From WYZ-LMO2 sp038731605 (GTDB taxonomy: Archaea > Halobacteriota > Archaeoglobi > Archaeoglobales > Archaeoglobaceae): a stretch of 64,000 nucleotides of DNA. The notes below the pieces were generated by a model that made no database searches, had not been told where the DNA came from, and saw nothing but the letters and a program-made list of their open reading frames with translations. The stretch lies in the NCBI GenBank assembly GCA_038731605.1, contig JAVYQP010000005.1, positions 1 to 64,000 of the forward strand, in the 5' to 3' direction. The translations under genes were made by a program, and so were the position numbers. Shown one piece after another: positions 34,428-42,851 of this stretch; the stretch's first letter is position 1, and every line of letters starts with the position of its first letter.

Positions 34428-35569
34428 CAAAGAGCTCCCGCAGAGAGAGTGCCGAGGAGGTTAACTGCGGAGTTGTTTAGGTATCCTTTTTCTTCAAGGG
34501 TTGCACCTAAGAAGCTGTCAACGTGAATTCCGATGAACGATGCAAGTATTATCGGAATAGCATGGGAGAGTTCAGAGATTCCGAGTGAAAAGGATAGGAC
34601 AAAGATTATGAGACATCCAAGCAAAGCGGAGATCTCTCCGATCACAGATATCCCTCCACTCGTTCCCGGGGCGACCTTTTTGAAATTCGTTATCAGATAA
34701 ACGTTCTTCGCCGTTTTCCCGATTTCGCTCGCCATTGTGTCGCCCAAAGCTGTTGCGACAGTGGCAACGAATGCGAGTGCAAAAATCGGATCTTTCGTAA
34801 CCCCGAAGTTCATTGCGAAGAAGAGTGGAGCTAAACTGTTTCCGAAAACGTTCGAAAACCCTCTTGCTCCTCCGGATGGCTCGGCGATTCCAAGGCTTAG
34901 TTTTACCGAATACTTATACTTCGTAATAATCGAGCCGAGGAGATAGAAGGCCAAAAGTGTTGCGAAGAAGCTAAGGTCTGTGAAGAGAATCGTCACCGTG
35001 CCAACGATGGTTGCGCTCATCAGTCCGCTCTCATCTGCGATCTTGGCTTTCAGGGCAAGCAAAGAAATGAGGAAAGAGATCGTGAAAGCAATCGCCAAGT
35101 CTTGCAAAGAGGCGGTTGGGATGTAGATTCTAAAGATCGCAAACGTCGTCGCAACTGCGATCAAGAGAAGAACCCTTTTATCTGCGTTTGTTTTGATCGT
35201 CTCCATCAACGCTGCCGAAAGCGCTCCAGCGAGCGAGATGAAGACGATGTATTCAACTGGGAGTAGTGTTGCATTGATCAGACTGAAAAGCGAGAAGTAA
35301 AGAATCGAAGCTGACGTGTAAATTGCGATATCCCAAAGAGGGTTCCTGCGGAATTCGTAGAAGAAAAGAAGGAAGAAGGAAGCGTAGATTATCTCCTTCT
35401 GCATGAATATCGCCAAAGCTGATAAAATAGTTGCGGTAACCAAAACCTCAAAATCTCTCGCAAAGTGAACTGCATAGAAAAAAGTCGCTATGAGAGCGAT
35501 GGCAAAGATGAGCCTCGGATCCAAGATTATTCCGACGAGGGCTACAAGCGAAAGTAAGACGTGAAACAT
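34406..35569 (-). CDS. DUF92-family membrane protein (VTE6/TMEM19-like)
   Basis: A 387-residue integral membrane protein with about ten helices. The C-terminal half carries family motifs SGLMSATIVGTVT, GGARGFSNVFGNSLAPL, TALGDTMASEIGK and VAPGTSGGISVIGE, ending DSFLGATLEEKGYLNNSAVN. Plant VTE6, of the same family, phosphorylates phytyl phosphate; archaeal members are presumed to act on isoprenoid phosphates. The next gene on the other strand is a cis-prenyltransferase-like protein, which fits an isoprenoid theme. Confidence 0.85.
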   Translation of the reverse strand: MFHVLLSLVALVGIILDPRLIFAIALIATFFYAVHFARDFEVLVTATILSALAIFMQKEIIYASFFLLFFYEFRRNPLWDIAIYTSASILYFSLFSLINATLLPVEYIVFISLAGALSAALMETIKTNADKRVLLLIAVATTFAIFRIYIPTASLQDLAIAFTISFLISLLALKAKIADESGLMSATIVGTVTILFTDLSFFATLLAFYLLGSIITKYKYSVKLSLGIAEPSGGARGFSNVFGNSLAPLFFAMNFGVTKDPIFALAFVATVATALGDTMASEIGKTAKNVYLITNFKKVAPGTSGGISVIGEISALLGCLIIFVLSFSLGISELSHAIPIILASFIGIHVDSFLGATLEEKGYLNNSAVNLLGTLSAGALCYLFLIL

Positions 35570-35606
35570 TGAAAAAGGTTAAGTAGTTGGGAATTTAAAT
35601 CTTCGA

Positions 35607-36122
35607 GTGCTCCGATTGCTATACCGCATCAAACTCGAGAGGGAGGTGAAGAAGAGGGGGAGATTTCCCGAGCACATCGTTGTCATCTGTTCCAGTTTCG
35701 GAAAGAAGTTCAGAGATTTCGTTGGTTGGTGCGAGAAATTCGGGATAAAGGAGATAACGATCTGCACGAAGGAGAAGTTTGACCTCGATTGCTTGAAAAG
35801 CGAGAAGGTAAGGATAAACGTCGTGAACTTCTCTGGGAGGGGGGAGATAGTTGAGGCGATAAGAAAAATAGCGGAAAAAGTGCTGAAGGGGGAGATAAGG
35901 GTTGAAGAAATAAACGAGGAGCTATTTGAGTCTCTTCTAAGCCTGCGCTCCCAGCCGGATTTGATCGTGAAGGCTGGGAAGGAGATTCCAGATTTTCTGA
36001 TATGGCAAAGTATATACAGCGAGCTTCTATTTACGGACGTCGATTGGGAGACGATTCGCTACATAGACTTTCTGCGCATCATTCGTGAGTATCAGAGGAG
36101 GGAGAGGAGGTATGGTAGATAA
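35607..36122 (+). CDS. Degenerate cis-prenyltransferase, NgBR/Nus1-like
   Basis: A 171-residue relative of undecaprenyl diphosphate synthase. The C-terminal family blocks are clear: SLLSLRSQPDLIVKAG, FLIWQSIYSELLFTDVDW, REYQRRERRYGR. But the catalytic P-loop (normally MDGNRR with the essential Asp) reads ICSSFGKKF, the SGRDEI block reads FSGRGEIVEA, and the diphosphate-binding RTGGE reads KAGKEI. It is also about 60-80 residues shorter than active enzymes. It therefore resembles the inactive partner subunit (NgBR/Nus1 in eukaryotes, also reported in Methanosarcina heteromeric enzymes), and keeps a terminal RXG (RYG). It starts with GTG and overlaps the PUA gene by 11 bases. Confidence 0.8.
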   Translation: MLRLLYRIKLEREVKKRGRFPEHIVVICSSFGKKFRDFVGWCEKFGIKEITICTKEKFDLDCLKSEKVRINVVNFSGRGEIVEAIRKIAEKVLKGEIRVEEINEELFESLLSLRSQPDLIVKAGKEIPDFLIWQSIYSELLFTDVDWETIRYIDFLRIIREYQRRERRYGR

Positions 36123-36570
36123 TTTGCGAATCGTTAGGGTCGTTGCGGATTACCAGTTTGGTGGTGGCGCTGGAAAAGCGCTTTTTCCAGAAAGCTGTGA
36201 ATTTCTGCTCTCGAAGAACGGAAAGATAAGGCAAATCTTGGACAAAGGTAAGAGAATTGCGACGCTTAAAGCTGACACTGGGCTCCTAACTCTGAGCATC
36301 GAGGGGGCAAGAAGACTCCACAGCTTTTTTGCTTTCCCGAGGCTAAGAGTGGTCGTAACGAACGAGGTCTCGGAGTTCGTCGCAGATGGAAAAAGCGTTT
36401 TTGCGAAGCACGTTGTTGCGGTCGATGAGAAAATAAGGGCTAACGACGAAGTCCTGGTCGTCAACGAGAAAGACGAATTGTTGGCGACTGGAAAAGCTCT
36501 GCTCTCGGCGTTTGAAATGCTGGCGCTGAAGAGAGGTGTCGCAGTGAAGGTCAGGCAGGGGGTAAAATGA
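36112..36570 (+). CDS. PUA-domain RNA-binding protein
   Basis: A 152-residue protein. The C-terminal half is a PUA domain (ARRLHSFFAFPRLRVVVTNE, SVFAKHVVAVDEKIRANDEV, LLATGKALLSAFEMLALKRG), the RNA-binding fold found at the end of archaeosine tRNA-guanine transglycosylase. The N-terminal part (ADYQFGGGAGKALFPESCEF) resembles the domain before PUA in those proteins, so this is a stand-alone relative. ATG 36112 overlaps the end of the prenyltransferase-like gene. Confidence 0.8.
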   Translation: MVDNLRIVRVVADYQFGGGAGKALFPESCEFLLSKNGKIRQILDKGKRIATLKADTGLLTLSIEGARRLHSFFAFPRLRVVVTNEVSEFVADGKSVFAKHVVAVDEKIRANDEVLVVNEKDELLATGKALLSAFEMLALKRGVAVKVRQGVK

Positions 36571-36953
36571 AGGTCGACAGGAAGAAGGGCGTTCTCGTGG
36601 TCGAAAGCTTTTCAAAAGCGAAGGACATAGCTTTTGATGGTTCAATCGTTGCTGGAATCGGTTGCAGATTCCGTAAATTGGTTGCAAAGGAGATAATCAT
36701 CGGGAAAGGAAGTCTCGTAATGCATGCGAAGGCTGAAAAAATAGTGCTTGGCGCTTCGTCGATCTTCGGAGTTTTGGATTGCGATGAAGCGATTTTGATG
36801 AACAACTGCGTTGGAAAGCTTTTGGTTGCAAAATCTGCGAGAATTGCTGAAAATTGCAAGGTCGAGGAGGTTAGAGCTCAGTTTTTGGAGATCTCAGGTA
36901 GCTCGAAGGTTGAGAGGGTATTCGTCGAGAAGTTGCGCTTACAAAAGTTTTAA
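36567..36953 (+). CDS. Small beta-helix protein (bactofilin-like appearance)
   Basis: A 128-residue protein with short repeating beta-strand pattern throughout (VAKEIIIGKGSLVMHAKAEK, KIVLGASSIFGVLDCDEAIL, then KLLVAKSARIAENCKVEEVR), as in small left- or right-handed beta helices such as bactofilins. No signal peptide or membrane segment. It is coupled to the PUA gene by an ATGA overlap and meets the convergent HisA-like gene end to end. Function unknown. Confidence 0.65.
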   Translation: MKVDRKKGVLVVESFSKAKDIAFDGSIVAGIGCRFRKLVAKEIIIGKGSLVMHAKAEKIVLGASSIFGVLDCDEAILMNNCVGKLLVAKSARIAENCKVEEVRAQFLEISGSSKVERVFVEKLRLQKF

Positions 36954-37627
36954 GGCTTGAAGTAGCCTTCACGAATCAGATCCAAAGGCAGTTTTTTCTT
37001 GTGAACCGCAGTAGCAACCAATGCTCCCTTACACCCAATTTCGTGCAGTTTTTTAAGATCGTCGAGCCCTCCAACTCCGCCACCAGCGAGAACTGGATTC
37101 TGGGAGACTTCAACAACTTTGGAAACGAGCTCGAAGTCAACGCTCATTGTTCCGACGCTTTTTACGTTCAAAACTATTACACCATCGAGTTCCAAGGTGT
37201 TGAGAAACTCGATCGCTTCACGAAAATCTCTGAACTTCTGAGAACGGTCGACGAATTTGTCGAAGAAATCCAAGCTGACGTAGCATTTTCTGTCTATCCT
37301 CGTGATGTCGAAGGTCTCGGTGCCTAAAACAGGCTTGAACTTAATGCCCTTCAGCTCCTCTACTTCCCTGAAACCGCAGTCCGCAATTAGCTCCTCAACT
37401 TTTCCCGCAAGCGCTTCAACGATTTGAAGGTTCTCACCTTTTCCAGCGATTCTGTCGAGGTCTGCGACGTAGAGAAACCTCGGCTTGAGAGTTTCTACGA
37501 TCGAAATAGGATCGCTCGTTCTAAGGATGAGACTTTTTTCTTCGATCGGTCTATACTTCTCCCTCTCCCCTCTTTCAGCGTGAACCGCAACCCCATTTCG
37601 AATATCGAGAACGAAGAATATCTTCAC
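36950..37627 (-). CDS. HisA-like TIM-barrel protein (COG1411)
   Basis: A 225-residue protein of the HisA/HisF fold: FFVLDIRNGVAVHAERGERE, RFLYVADLDRIAGKGENL, LDGVIVLNVKSVGTMS and VLAGGGVGGLDDLKKLHEIG. It differs from true HisA, lacking some histidine-pathway residues, and fits COG1411, a group found in methanogens and methylotrophs near C1-transfer genes. Its reaction is not established. It lies seven bases downstream of the pilin-like operon on the same strand and may be transcribed with it. Confidence 0.8.
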   Translation of the reverse strand: MKIFFVLDIRNGVAVHAERGEREKYRPIEEKSLILRTSDPISIVETLKPRFLYVADLDRIAGKGENLQIVEALAGKVEELIADCGFREVEELKGIKFKPVLGTETFDITRIDRKCYVSLDFFDKFVDRSQKFRDFREAIEFLNTLELDGVIVLNVKSVGTMSVDFELVSKVVEVSQNPVLAGGGVGGLDDLKKLHEIGCKGALVATAVHKKKLPLDLIREGYFKP

Positions 37628-37634
37628 GACTCAA

Positions 37635-38567
37635 CTACTGCTGGGCAAATATAACGCTTTTGAAAACTATGACGACGTTCGTGTTTAGGTTGGTTTCGAT
37701 CATCGCTATCGGTAGATCTGCCTTTTTACACATGCAGGGGTTAATACCATGGCAATTTTCAGCTCTTAGAGTTGTGTTTAAAAGCTCAAACCCATCAAAG
37801 AACCTACACCACGCATCCTGGTGTTCAGTGTCTTTCACCATTACATAAGCACGATCGAATTTTCCTTTCCATTGAACCCCCACGCCGCCGATATTGACGC
37901 CCTCAAGTCGTGAGAAAGTATAGGGTTCGTTCTCCTTCACCAATACCTTTATTCTGCCAGACCCTCCCGCGGAGAAGTCCCCCTCCAGCGTGGGTATCGT
38001 CATCAGCAAATACATACTCGTTCCAGCGGTCGTGTTCACGAGGATCCTCGGCTCATATAGGAGCTTTGAGTATTCTCCCTGTTTCGAGAAAATCGCCCCT
38101 CCCTCTATCGAGATCATCCAGTTCCCGTATTCGTATCTAAGAATCCCCACGGTTCTGTTCAAGACGCACGCTTGTCTATCGAACTGTCCAGCGCAGTTGC
38201 TGGGATCAGAGATCCTGCCCGTGGATAGGTTAAGGCAGTAAAGTTGGAAATTTGGAAGGTCTACGCAGTCGGAAATAGAGTTTGAATCATTAACGAAGGC
38301 AATGATAAACTCTGGTTCACCTTTTTCCAAGGAGATCATACCACCTTGGAGCTCGATTTCGACGCTTTGTGCAGGCATACCGCCGAACGCTACTGAGTAT
38401 ACGATGTGCTCAATTCTCTTAAAGCTCTGCTCCAAACTTTGCGACAGAACACTTCTCTTCATGTCCTCGACCATGCTGTGAACTTGCACGAAAACGATTG
38501 CAAGAACCGCCATCACGATGCCGAAGATGTATATGTAGCCCGTAACCTCTGAAACAGCGTTCCTCAT
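37635..38567 (-). CDS. Pilin-like secreted protein with AVSE-type N-terminus
   Basis: A 310-residue protein: a short charged N-terminus, then AVSEVTGYIYIFGIVMAVLA, a hydrophobic helix like those of archaeal type IV pilin-related proteins (the conserved Glu five residues in is characteristic), and a large beta-rich exterior part with cysteines. Last of six pilin-like genes; its ATG overlaps the stop of the previous gene (TGATG). A Shine-Dalgarno (GAGGTGAG) lies just upstream. It is probably an envelope or pilus component; no pilus ATPase is in the window. Confidence 0.75.
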   Translation of the reverse strand: MRNAVSEVTGYIYIFGIVMAVLAIVFVQVHSMVEDMKRSVLSQSLEQSFKRIEHIVYSVAFGGMPAQSVEIELQGGMISLEKGEPEFIIAFVNDSNSISDCVDLPNFQLYCLNLSTGRISDPSNCAGQFDRQACVLNRTVGILRYEYGNWMISIEGGAIFSKQGEYSKLLYEPRILVNTTAGTSMYLLMTIPTLEGDFSAGGSGRIKVLVKENEPYTFSRLEGVNIGGVGVQWKGKFDRAYVMVKDTEHQDAWCRFFDGFELLNTTLRAENCHGINPCMCKKADLPIAMIETNLNTNVVIVFKSVIFAQQ

Positions 38568-39250
38568 CAGCTCACCTCGATCGAGACTATGACGAGCCGA
38601 ATCTCACGACCTCCAGCGTTGACGACCACTTTCTGATCACCGCAATCGTTGTCTTCTAAAACTCCTGTGTCTACCCGCTCTATGGCTTTTTTCCACAGCT
38701 CGCAGAACTCGCTCTCGATCTCAAGCCTCGTTGCGCTGAAGACAGTCGTGTTATCGTGTCTCATTCTCATCGTCACTTTTCCACTTGCAGAGAAGTTCCC
38801 GGTGAAGTTGTAAAACGTGAAGTAGATTGTATCGTTTGTAGCGATTATCGAGGGCTCAGAAATCGGTATCGGCACGACTCTGCCATAAGCCTTCTCAAAA
38901 ATCCCGGACTCTAAGGTTACGATTCTTCCAGCGACTTCGATGTTCAAGTTTCCGAGGTTGTGAGTTTGGGTTGTTGCACCTTGGAAGCTTATCTTCGCTC
39001 CCTTGCTCGTGTAAACGCTACCCATTGTGAGCTGAATCGCCTTCATCGTTGAAACTTCGCTACCGAACTTCATCCTCTCGACGATCTCCTTCATTTCCGC
39101 CATAGTCTTTACCGCATTTCTGTAGTTTATGTTGTCGACATTAGAAAAAATGGTGGGATAAGACATCATGTAGATGATTCCGGCTGTTAGCATCATTACA
39201 AAGATTACGAGCATCGCTCCAAACGTTTCTGAAACAGCTTTGGAGTTCAT
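38567..39250 (-). CDS. Pilin-like secreted protein with AVSE-type N-terminus
   Basis: A 227-residue protein beginning MNSKAVSETFGAMLVIFVMM, a pilin-like hydrophobic helix preceded by a Lys-Ala processing-type site, followed by a beta-rich domain (KAIQLTMGSVYTSKGAKISF, EPSIIATNDTIYFTFYNFTG). Preceded by GAGGTAG as ribosome-binding site. Fifth gene of the pilin-like operon, with no recognised function beyond membership in this set. Confidence 0.75.
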   Translation of the reverse strand: MNSKAVSETFGAMLVIFVMMLTAGIIYMMSYPTIFSNVDNINYRNAVKTMAEMKEIVERMKFGSEVSTMKAIQLTMGSVYTSKGAKISFQGATTQTHNLGNLNIEVAGRIVTLESGIFEKAYGRVVPIPISEPSIIATNDTIYFTFYNFTGNFSASGKVTMRMRHDNTTVFSATRLEIESEFCELWKKAIERVDTGVLEDNDCGDQKVVVNAGGREIRLVIVSIEVS

Positions 39251-39254
39251 GGGG

Positions 39255-42089
39255 CTACCTCAGTATTATCTGAGCGTCTCTTCCTGAGACGATCGTAACC
39301 TTGTCCCTCGCCGAGAGTATCGGCACCTTAACCCTTTCGATTTCATTCCCCATGTTGTCTAACGCAGTATACTCGATGAACGAGTTGTTGTCGTCGTTGA
39401 TGTCGTATTCTCCAAATGGTGCGTTATCCTTCACCTTGAGCTTAACGACGATCTCGATGACCTCGTCTTTCTGAATCGAAGTTATGTTCACCTTCACCAC
39501 TGTGTTCGTATCAGTTTCAATTACTTCGGGTGGCGGAATTGGTGAGTTTTTACTCGACTTGACCGTTGCGCTCACGAACTTGAACGGCGATGAAATCGAA
39601 ATGCTTGAGGCGTTCAAAGTTTCAGTCACATATATCTGCTTCGCTGCAATCTGGAAAGCATTGAATATCGTCTTGTAAGCTTCAACAAGCTCCTCGCTCG
39701 TCTCTGCGAAGAAGTAACAAGGCTCGTTGTTGTCTGGTCGTAGCGATGCTATTTGTCTCAAGAAATCTTGACCTCTGCCACTTATGTCGGTGCTAAAGCC
39801 AATCGTGCATATCGAGATGTTGAAGTCATTTATCTTGTAATTCTTCAGGTAGTTCGCTATGCACAACGCCTGATTCTTTGCAGCTTCGCACCAAGAGCTA
39901 CCGTCACAAGATTGGGTGCAAAGATTGCAACCGTAGTAGTTTGCACCTTGATTGCAAGTCGTTGGCTCACCGTCGGTTAGCATGATGACCAGAGGTCTTA
40001 ACCCGGAGATACACTCCGAGCAGTTGTTTCCGGTTTCGTTCCACACTGGTAAGACTCGTGCGCCGTAGTAGAGACCATCTGGGTGATCCGTCGCTAAGAG
40101 AGCTCTTAAGCTTAAGATCTTGCTGTTGACTGCGCTTTTGTCGTTGGTCATGTATTTGAGTGGGGAAACGTTCACTTCTACTCTCTCGGCATCTGTCGTG
40201 AAAGTCGCAAGTCCGACGGAATCCCTTTGCCCGAGCATCTTGTTGAAGGTAATCGCTGCAAGCTTCGCTGCGTCGATGCGCTTTATCAAAGCCGTTGCTG
40301 TGAAAGTAACCGAATTCTTTGTCGTAGGCACGATTACGAAAGTATATGTTCCGGGTTGTGGATTTGGTATGAAGGCTTCTGCATTGATCCCATTACTTCC
40401 GTAGTTGTTTCTCGCCTGATACCAAGTAGTTGGTGGTGAAGGACTGTTTGCTTTCATCAAAAATTCCTTGTCACCGTTTGGCTTTATAAACCAAACGTTC
40501 AAGCTCCCGTCGTTGAATAAATCGTATCCACAAGTTCTGTTTCTGTAATCCCAGTATCTTTGGTTTCCGTCCGCAAAATAAGACTCTATTCTTATCCAAC
40601 TACCCCAACCTGCCATAGACCAGCTTGGCAAGTTTCCAACATCGCCAATCGCCAAGAATGTGTAGTTAACTCCCGACGGTAGTTCGAAGCTCACAGTTTG
40701 ACTGTTCATGTATTCTAGAGTCTTGTTGAGGATCTCGTTACCTTTAAATTTGACAACGATCGTCAGATTTATCTGCTCTGGAGCTCTTGCAACGACCTCG
40801 ATTTTGTAATCTCCCGCCGGAGCGTTGTTCTTGGAATAGCGTTTCCCTAACTTACCACCATCGCTGTAATCGCTTCCAGATTCGGCACCGTTGATGTATA
40901 GCTTTATGAAGGACTCGTCGTAACCGACGTTATACCACGGGCATTTGCTCGTCGCACTACTACAAGCTTTGCAAGCGGAGTTCGAATACCAGCTCTGTAA
41001 TTTATCGGTTGTATAAGCCCATACTTCGAGTTTTCCTGAACTGCTTAGGCTCACAGTTTCCGTTACAACGTTTGGAGTAACGGTGAAGCTGTATTTCTTG
41101 AAGATCGTTGGCCATATCATACTGCCTGAAACATCTACAACATGGACAACGCTCAAATTCGTAGCTCCTTCGACGAAGAAGCCTCTGCCCTCAAGCCTGA
41201 GATGAACTTCGAACTCGTTTCCCGGGGCAACGATCCTCGGCTCAACCCACTTCTCGTAGACGATGTATGGGTTCGACTGCTGTGGATTCGTTGAAACCAA
41301 CAGCCAGTTCGCATGGGTTCCGTTGCAGTCTTCTCTTCCTGCCATTTCTGCAGAAACGATTGCGTAGCACTTGTAGTCATAGGCACCTTTCTGTTGACAA
41401 CCAGATGTGTCGCTGATGGTCAAGTTCACATAGATCTCTCCTCCCTGAGTTGTTCCTCTCTGTTCGGTGCCATTCCAAAGGGTTAAAGTCCAGTTCACTG
41501 TGCCTTTTATGTCTTTCGGGTTGTAGAAACTTATCTTAGCAATAGTCCAGTCGTTTAGGACAATACTGCTTGGAATAAACTCAAGCCTCGGTTTTGGAAC
41601 GAAGGGACACTCTACGGTCTTATTATACTCTACTTTAGGCTTCTCATCCGATTCGCTCTCAGCCTTCCAGCTGAGAGTTTCTCCGCTTGTGTTTACTTTC
41701 ATCACACTTCCATCGTTCGAAATAAACAACGTCAGACCAAGTCCGCTGACAGCGGAAACTTTTCCCCCCTCCACCCTAAGAGAAACTATGTCCGAAATCT
41801 CATCAAATTTCACGTTGTAGCCTATACCACCAATGCTCGAGGGCATCCTTATGTTCGTCGAAATCGTCCCGTTGCTCGGGAGTATCAAAACGTAATCTGT
41901 GTAAATTGCAGAGATCTGTGACGCAACGTCTGCGAAGTTGTTCTCCATTACCCTAACGATTTGAACATCGCTTAAAGTTTCGTGGAGCTGTAAGCTCATC
42001 ACAACTACGAAAACGCTCAAAATTCCCATCAAAATTAGGTATTCAACGAGGATCGAAACCCCCTTATCATCGACATCCCGTGCCATCAC
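39255..42089 (-). CDS. Pilin-like protein carrying a von Willebrand A domain
   Basis: A 944-residue protein, largest of the pilin-like operon. The N-terminus (DDKGVSILVEYLILMGILSV) is a class III-type signal with a pilin hydrophobic helix. Residues about 285-830 contain a VWA domain: MIDAS start VVHVVDVSGSM, then GLATFTTDAERVEV and VIMLTDGEPTTC, ending ETSEELVEAYKTIFNAFQIA. A large beta-rich, Cys-containing insert splits the VWA domain after the DVSGSM motif. The C-terminus is a beta sandwich. A pilus-tip adhesin is the natural guess. The start is GTG 42089 (six bases after GGAGGTGA) or ATG 42086. Confidence 0.82.
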   Translation of the reverse strand: MMARDVDDKGVSILVEYLILMGILSVFVVVMSLQLHETLSDVQIVRVMENNFADVASQISAIYTDYVLILPSNGTISTNIRMPSSIGGIGYNVKFDEISDIVSLRVEGGKVSAVSGLGLTLFISNDGSVMKVNTSGETLSWKAESESDEKPKVEYNKTVECPFVPKPRLEFIPSSIVLNDWTIAKISFYNPKDIKGTVNWTLTLWNGTEQRGTTQGGEIYVNLTISDTSGCQQKGAYDYKCYAIVSAEMAGREDCNGTHANWLLVSTNPQQSNPYIVYEKWVEPRIVAPGNEFEVHLRLEGRGFFVEGATNLSVVHVVDVSGSMIWPTIFKKYSFTVTPNVVTETVSLSSSGKLEVWAYTTDKLQSWYSNSACKACSSATSKCPWYNVGYDESFIKLYINGAESGSDYSDGGKLGKRYSKNNAPAGDYKIEVVARAPEQINLTIVVKFKGNEILNKTLEYMNSQTVSFELPSGVNYTFLAIGDVGNLPSWSMAGWGSWIRIESYFADGNQRYWDYRNRTCGYDLFNDGSLNVWFIKPNGDKEFLMKANSPSPPTTWYQARNNYGSNGINAEAFIPNPQPGTYTFVIVPTTKNSVTFTATALIKRIDAAKLAAITFNKMLGQRDSVGLATFTTDAERVEVNVSPLKYMTNDKSAVNSKILSLRALLATDHPDGLYYGARVLPVWNETGNNCSECISGLRPLVIMLTDGEPTTCNQGANYYGCNLCTQSCDGSSWCEAAKNQALCIANYLKNYKINDFNISICTIGFSTDISGRGQDFLRQIASLRPDNNEPCYFFAETSEELVEAYKTIFNAFQIAAKQIYVTETLNASSISISSPFKFVSATVKSSKNSPIPPPEVIETDTNTVVKVNITSIQKDEVIEIVVKLKVKDNAPFGEYDINDDNNSFIEYTALDNMGNEIERVKVPILSARDKVTIVSGRDAQIILR

Positions 42090-42378
42090 AAAAACTCACC
42101 TCCGCATTCTTAAATTCCACTTTCTCTTTGCTCACATAACAAATCCAACCATTCTTAGCGCAAAGGATTTCGATTTGCTTCTGAACTTCGTCGCTATCTA
42201 CACTTGGGCTTATTTCCATTAAATTTCTTATCTCTTCTTTCGGGAAAGCCAACATGGTTCTTGAGCTCTCCATTCCAGCGATCAAGTTCTGTGCGTAGAT
42301 GTATGAAAGGGAGAGAACGATTACCACTACAGCAGCTGAAAAGATCAAGATCATCTGCCCCTTTTCGTTCATCGCCAT
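42067..42378 (-). CDS. Small pilin-like protein
   Basis: A 103-residue protein, MAMNEKGQMILIFSAAVVVI at the start (KGQ signature, then a hydrophobic helix), with a short exterior part containing two Cys pairs (ILCAKNGWICYV, SFCDGTGC). ATG 42378 is chosen because GAGGTGAGG lies eight bases upstream; the longer reading from 42417 would overlap deeper into the previous gene. It overlaps the VWA gene by 23 bases. Confidence 0.7.
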   Translation of the reverse strand: MAMNEKGQMILIFSAAVVVIVLSLSYIYAQNLIAGMESSRTMLAFPKEEIRNLMEISPSVDSDEVQKQIEILCAKNGWICYVSKEKVEFKNAEVSFCDGTGCR

Positions 42379-42851
42379 AGCGTCAACCTCACCTCTGCAA
42401 CTTTTGCACCTGGGCATAGAGTTTCAAAATTACCTACAACAAACCTACTAACCCTTACAGCGTTTGGCGTAGGGGTTTTGTTAAAACCGTCAAGAACGAA
42501 GACCTTTATCTCTCGAGTCGTCTCGTTTACGAGCAGAACTTCAACCCTGCCGTTCGCAGTTATGTTCGAAAGAATTGCAGTCAGAGTCTCTCTGAACTCT
42601 TGTGGGGTGTTGCAGATACTGTCTGCGTCGCAACTTAAGTTTCCAAGCATCCCCTTCAAAGTCTCGTTTCCTCCACTTGTGTCAAGAACCCTCAGGATGT
42701 CGTAACCCAACTGCTTCAGCTGAACGTTCTCGAACTCGCTCCAGGCAGGAGACATGACCACAGTGCTCTGGAAGATTGTATAGGTGGCAATTAGGAGTAA
42801 GAGTGAAGCTGCAACGCCTTCGAGCGTGAAAGTCTGCCCCTTCAGATCCAT
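42369..42851 (-). CDS. Pilin-like secreted protein, KGQ-type
   Basis: A 160-residue protein with N-terminus MDLKGQTFTLEGVAASLLLL: a KGQ processing-type site, conserved Glu, and a hydrophobic helix. The exterior part holds NETLKGMLGNLSCDADSICN and ends EVRLTLWR. ATG 42851 follows a strong GGAGGTGAGGAT. The end overlaps the next gene by ten bases and the start overlaps the previous gene's stop, so translation is coupled across the operon. Confidence 0.75.
   Translation of the reverse strand: MDLKGQTFTLEGVAASLLLLIATYTIFQSTVVMSPAWSEFENVQLKQLGYDILRVLDTSGGNETLKGMLGNLSCDADSICNTPQEFRETLTAILSNITANGRVEVLLVNETTREIKVFVLDGFNKTPTPNAVRVSRFVVGNFETLCPGAKVAEVRLTLWR

Noticed and set aside
42067..42417. Longer pilin-like start giving MPRCKSCRGEVDAMAMNEKG
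   Set aside because: The first 13 residues come from the out-of-frame end of the preceding gene; the Shine-Dalgarno supports ATG 42378.
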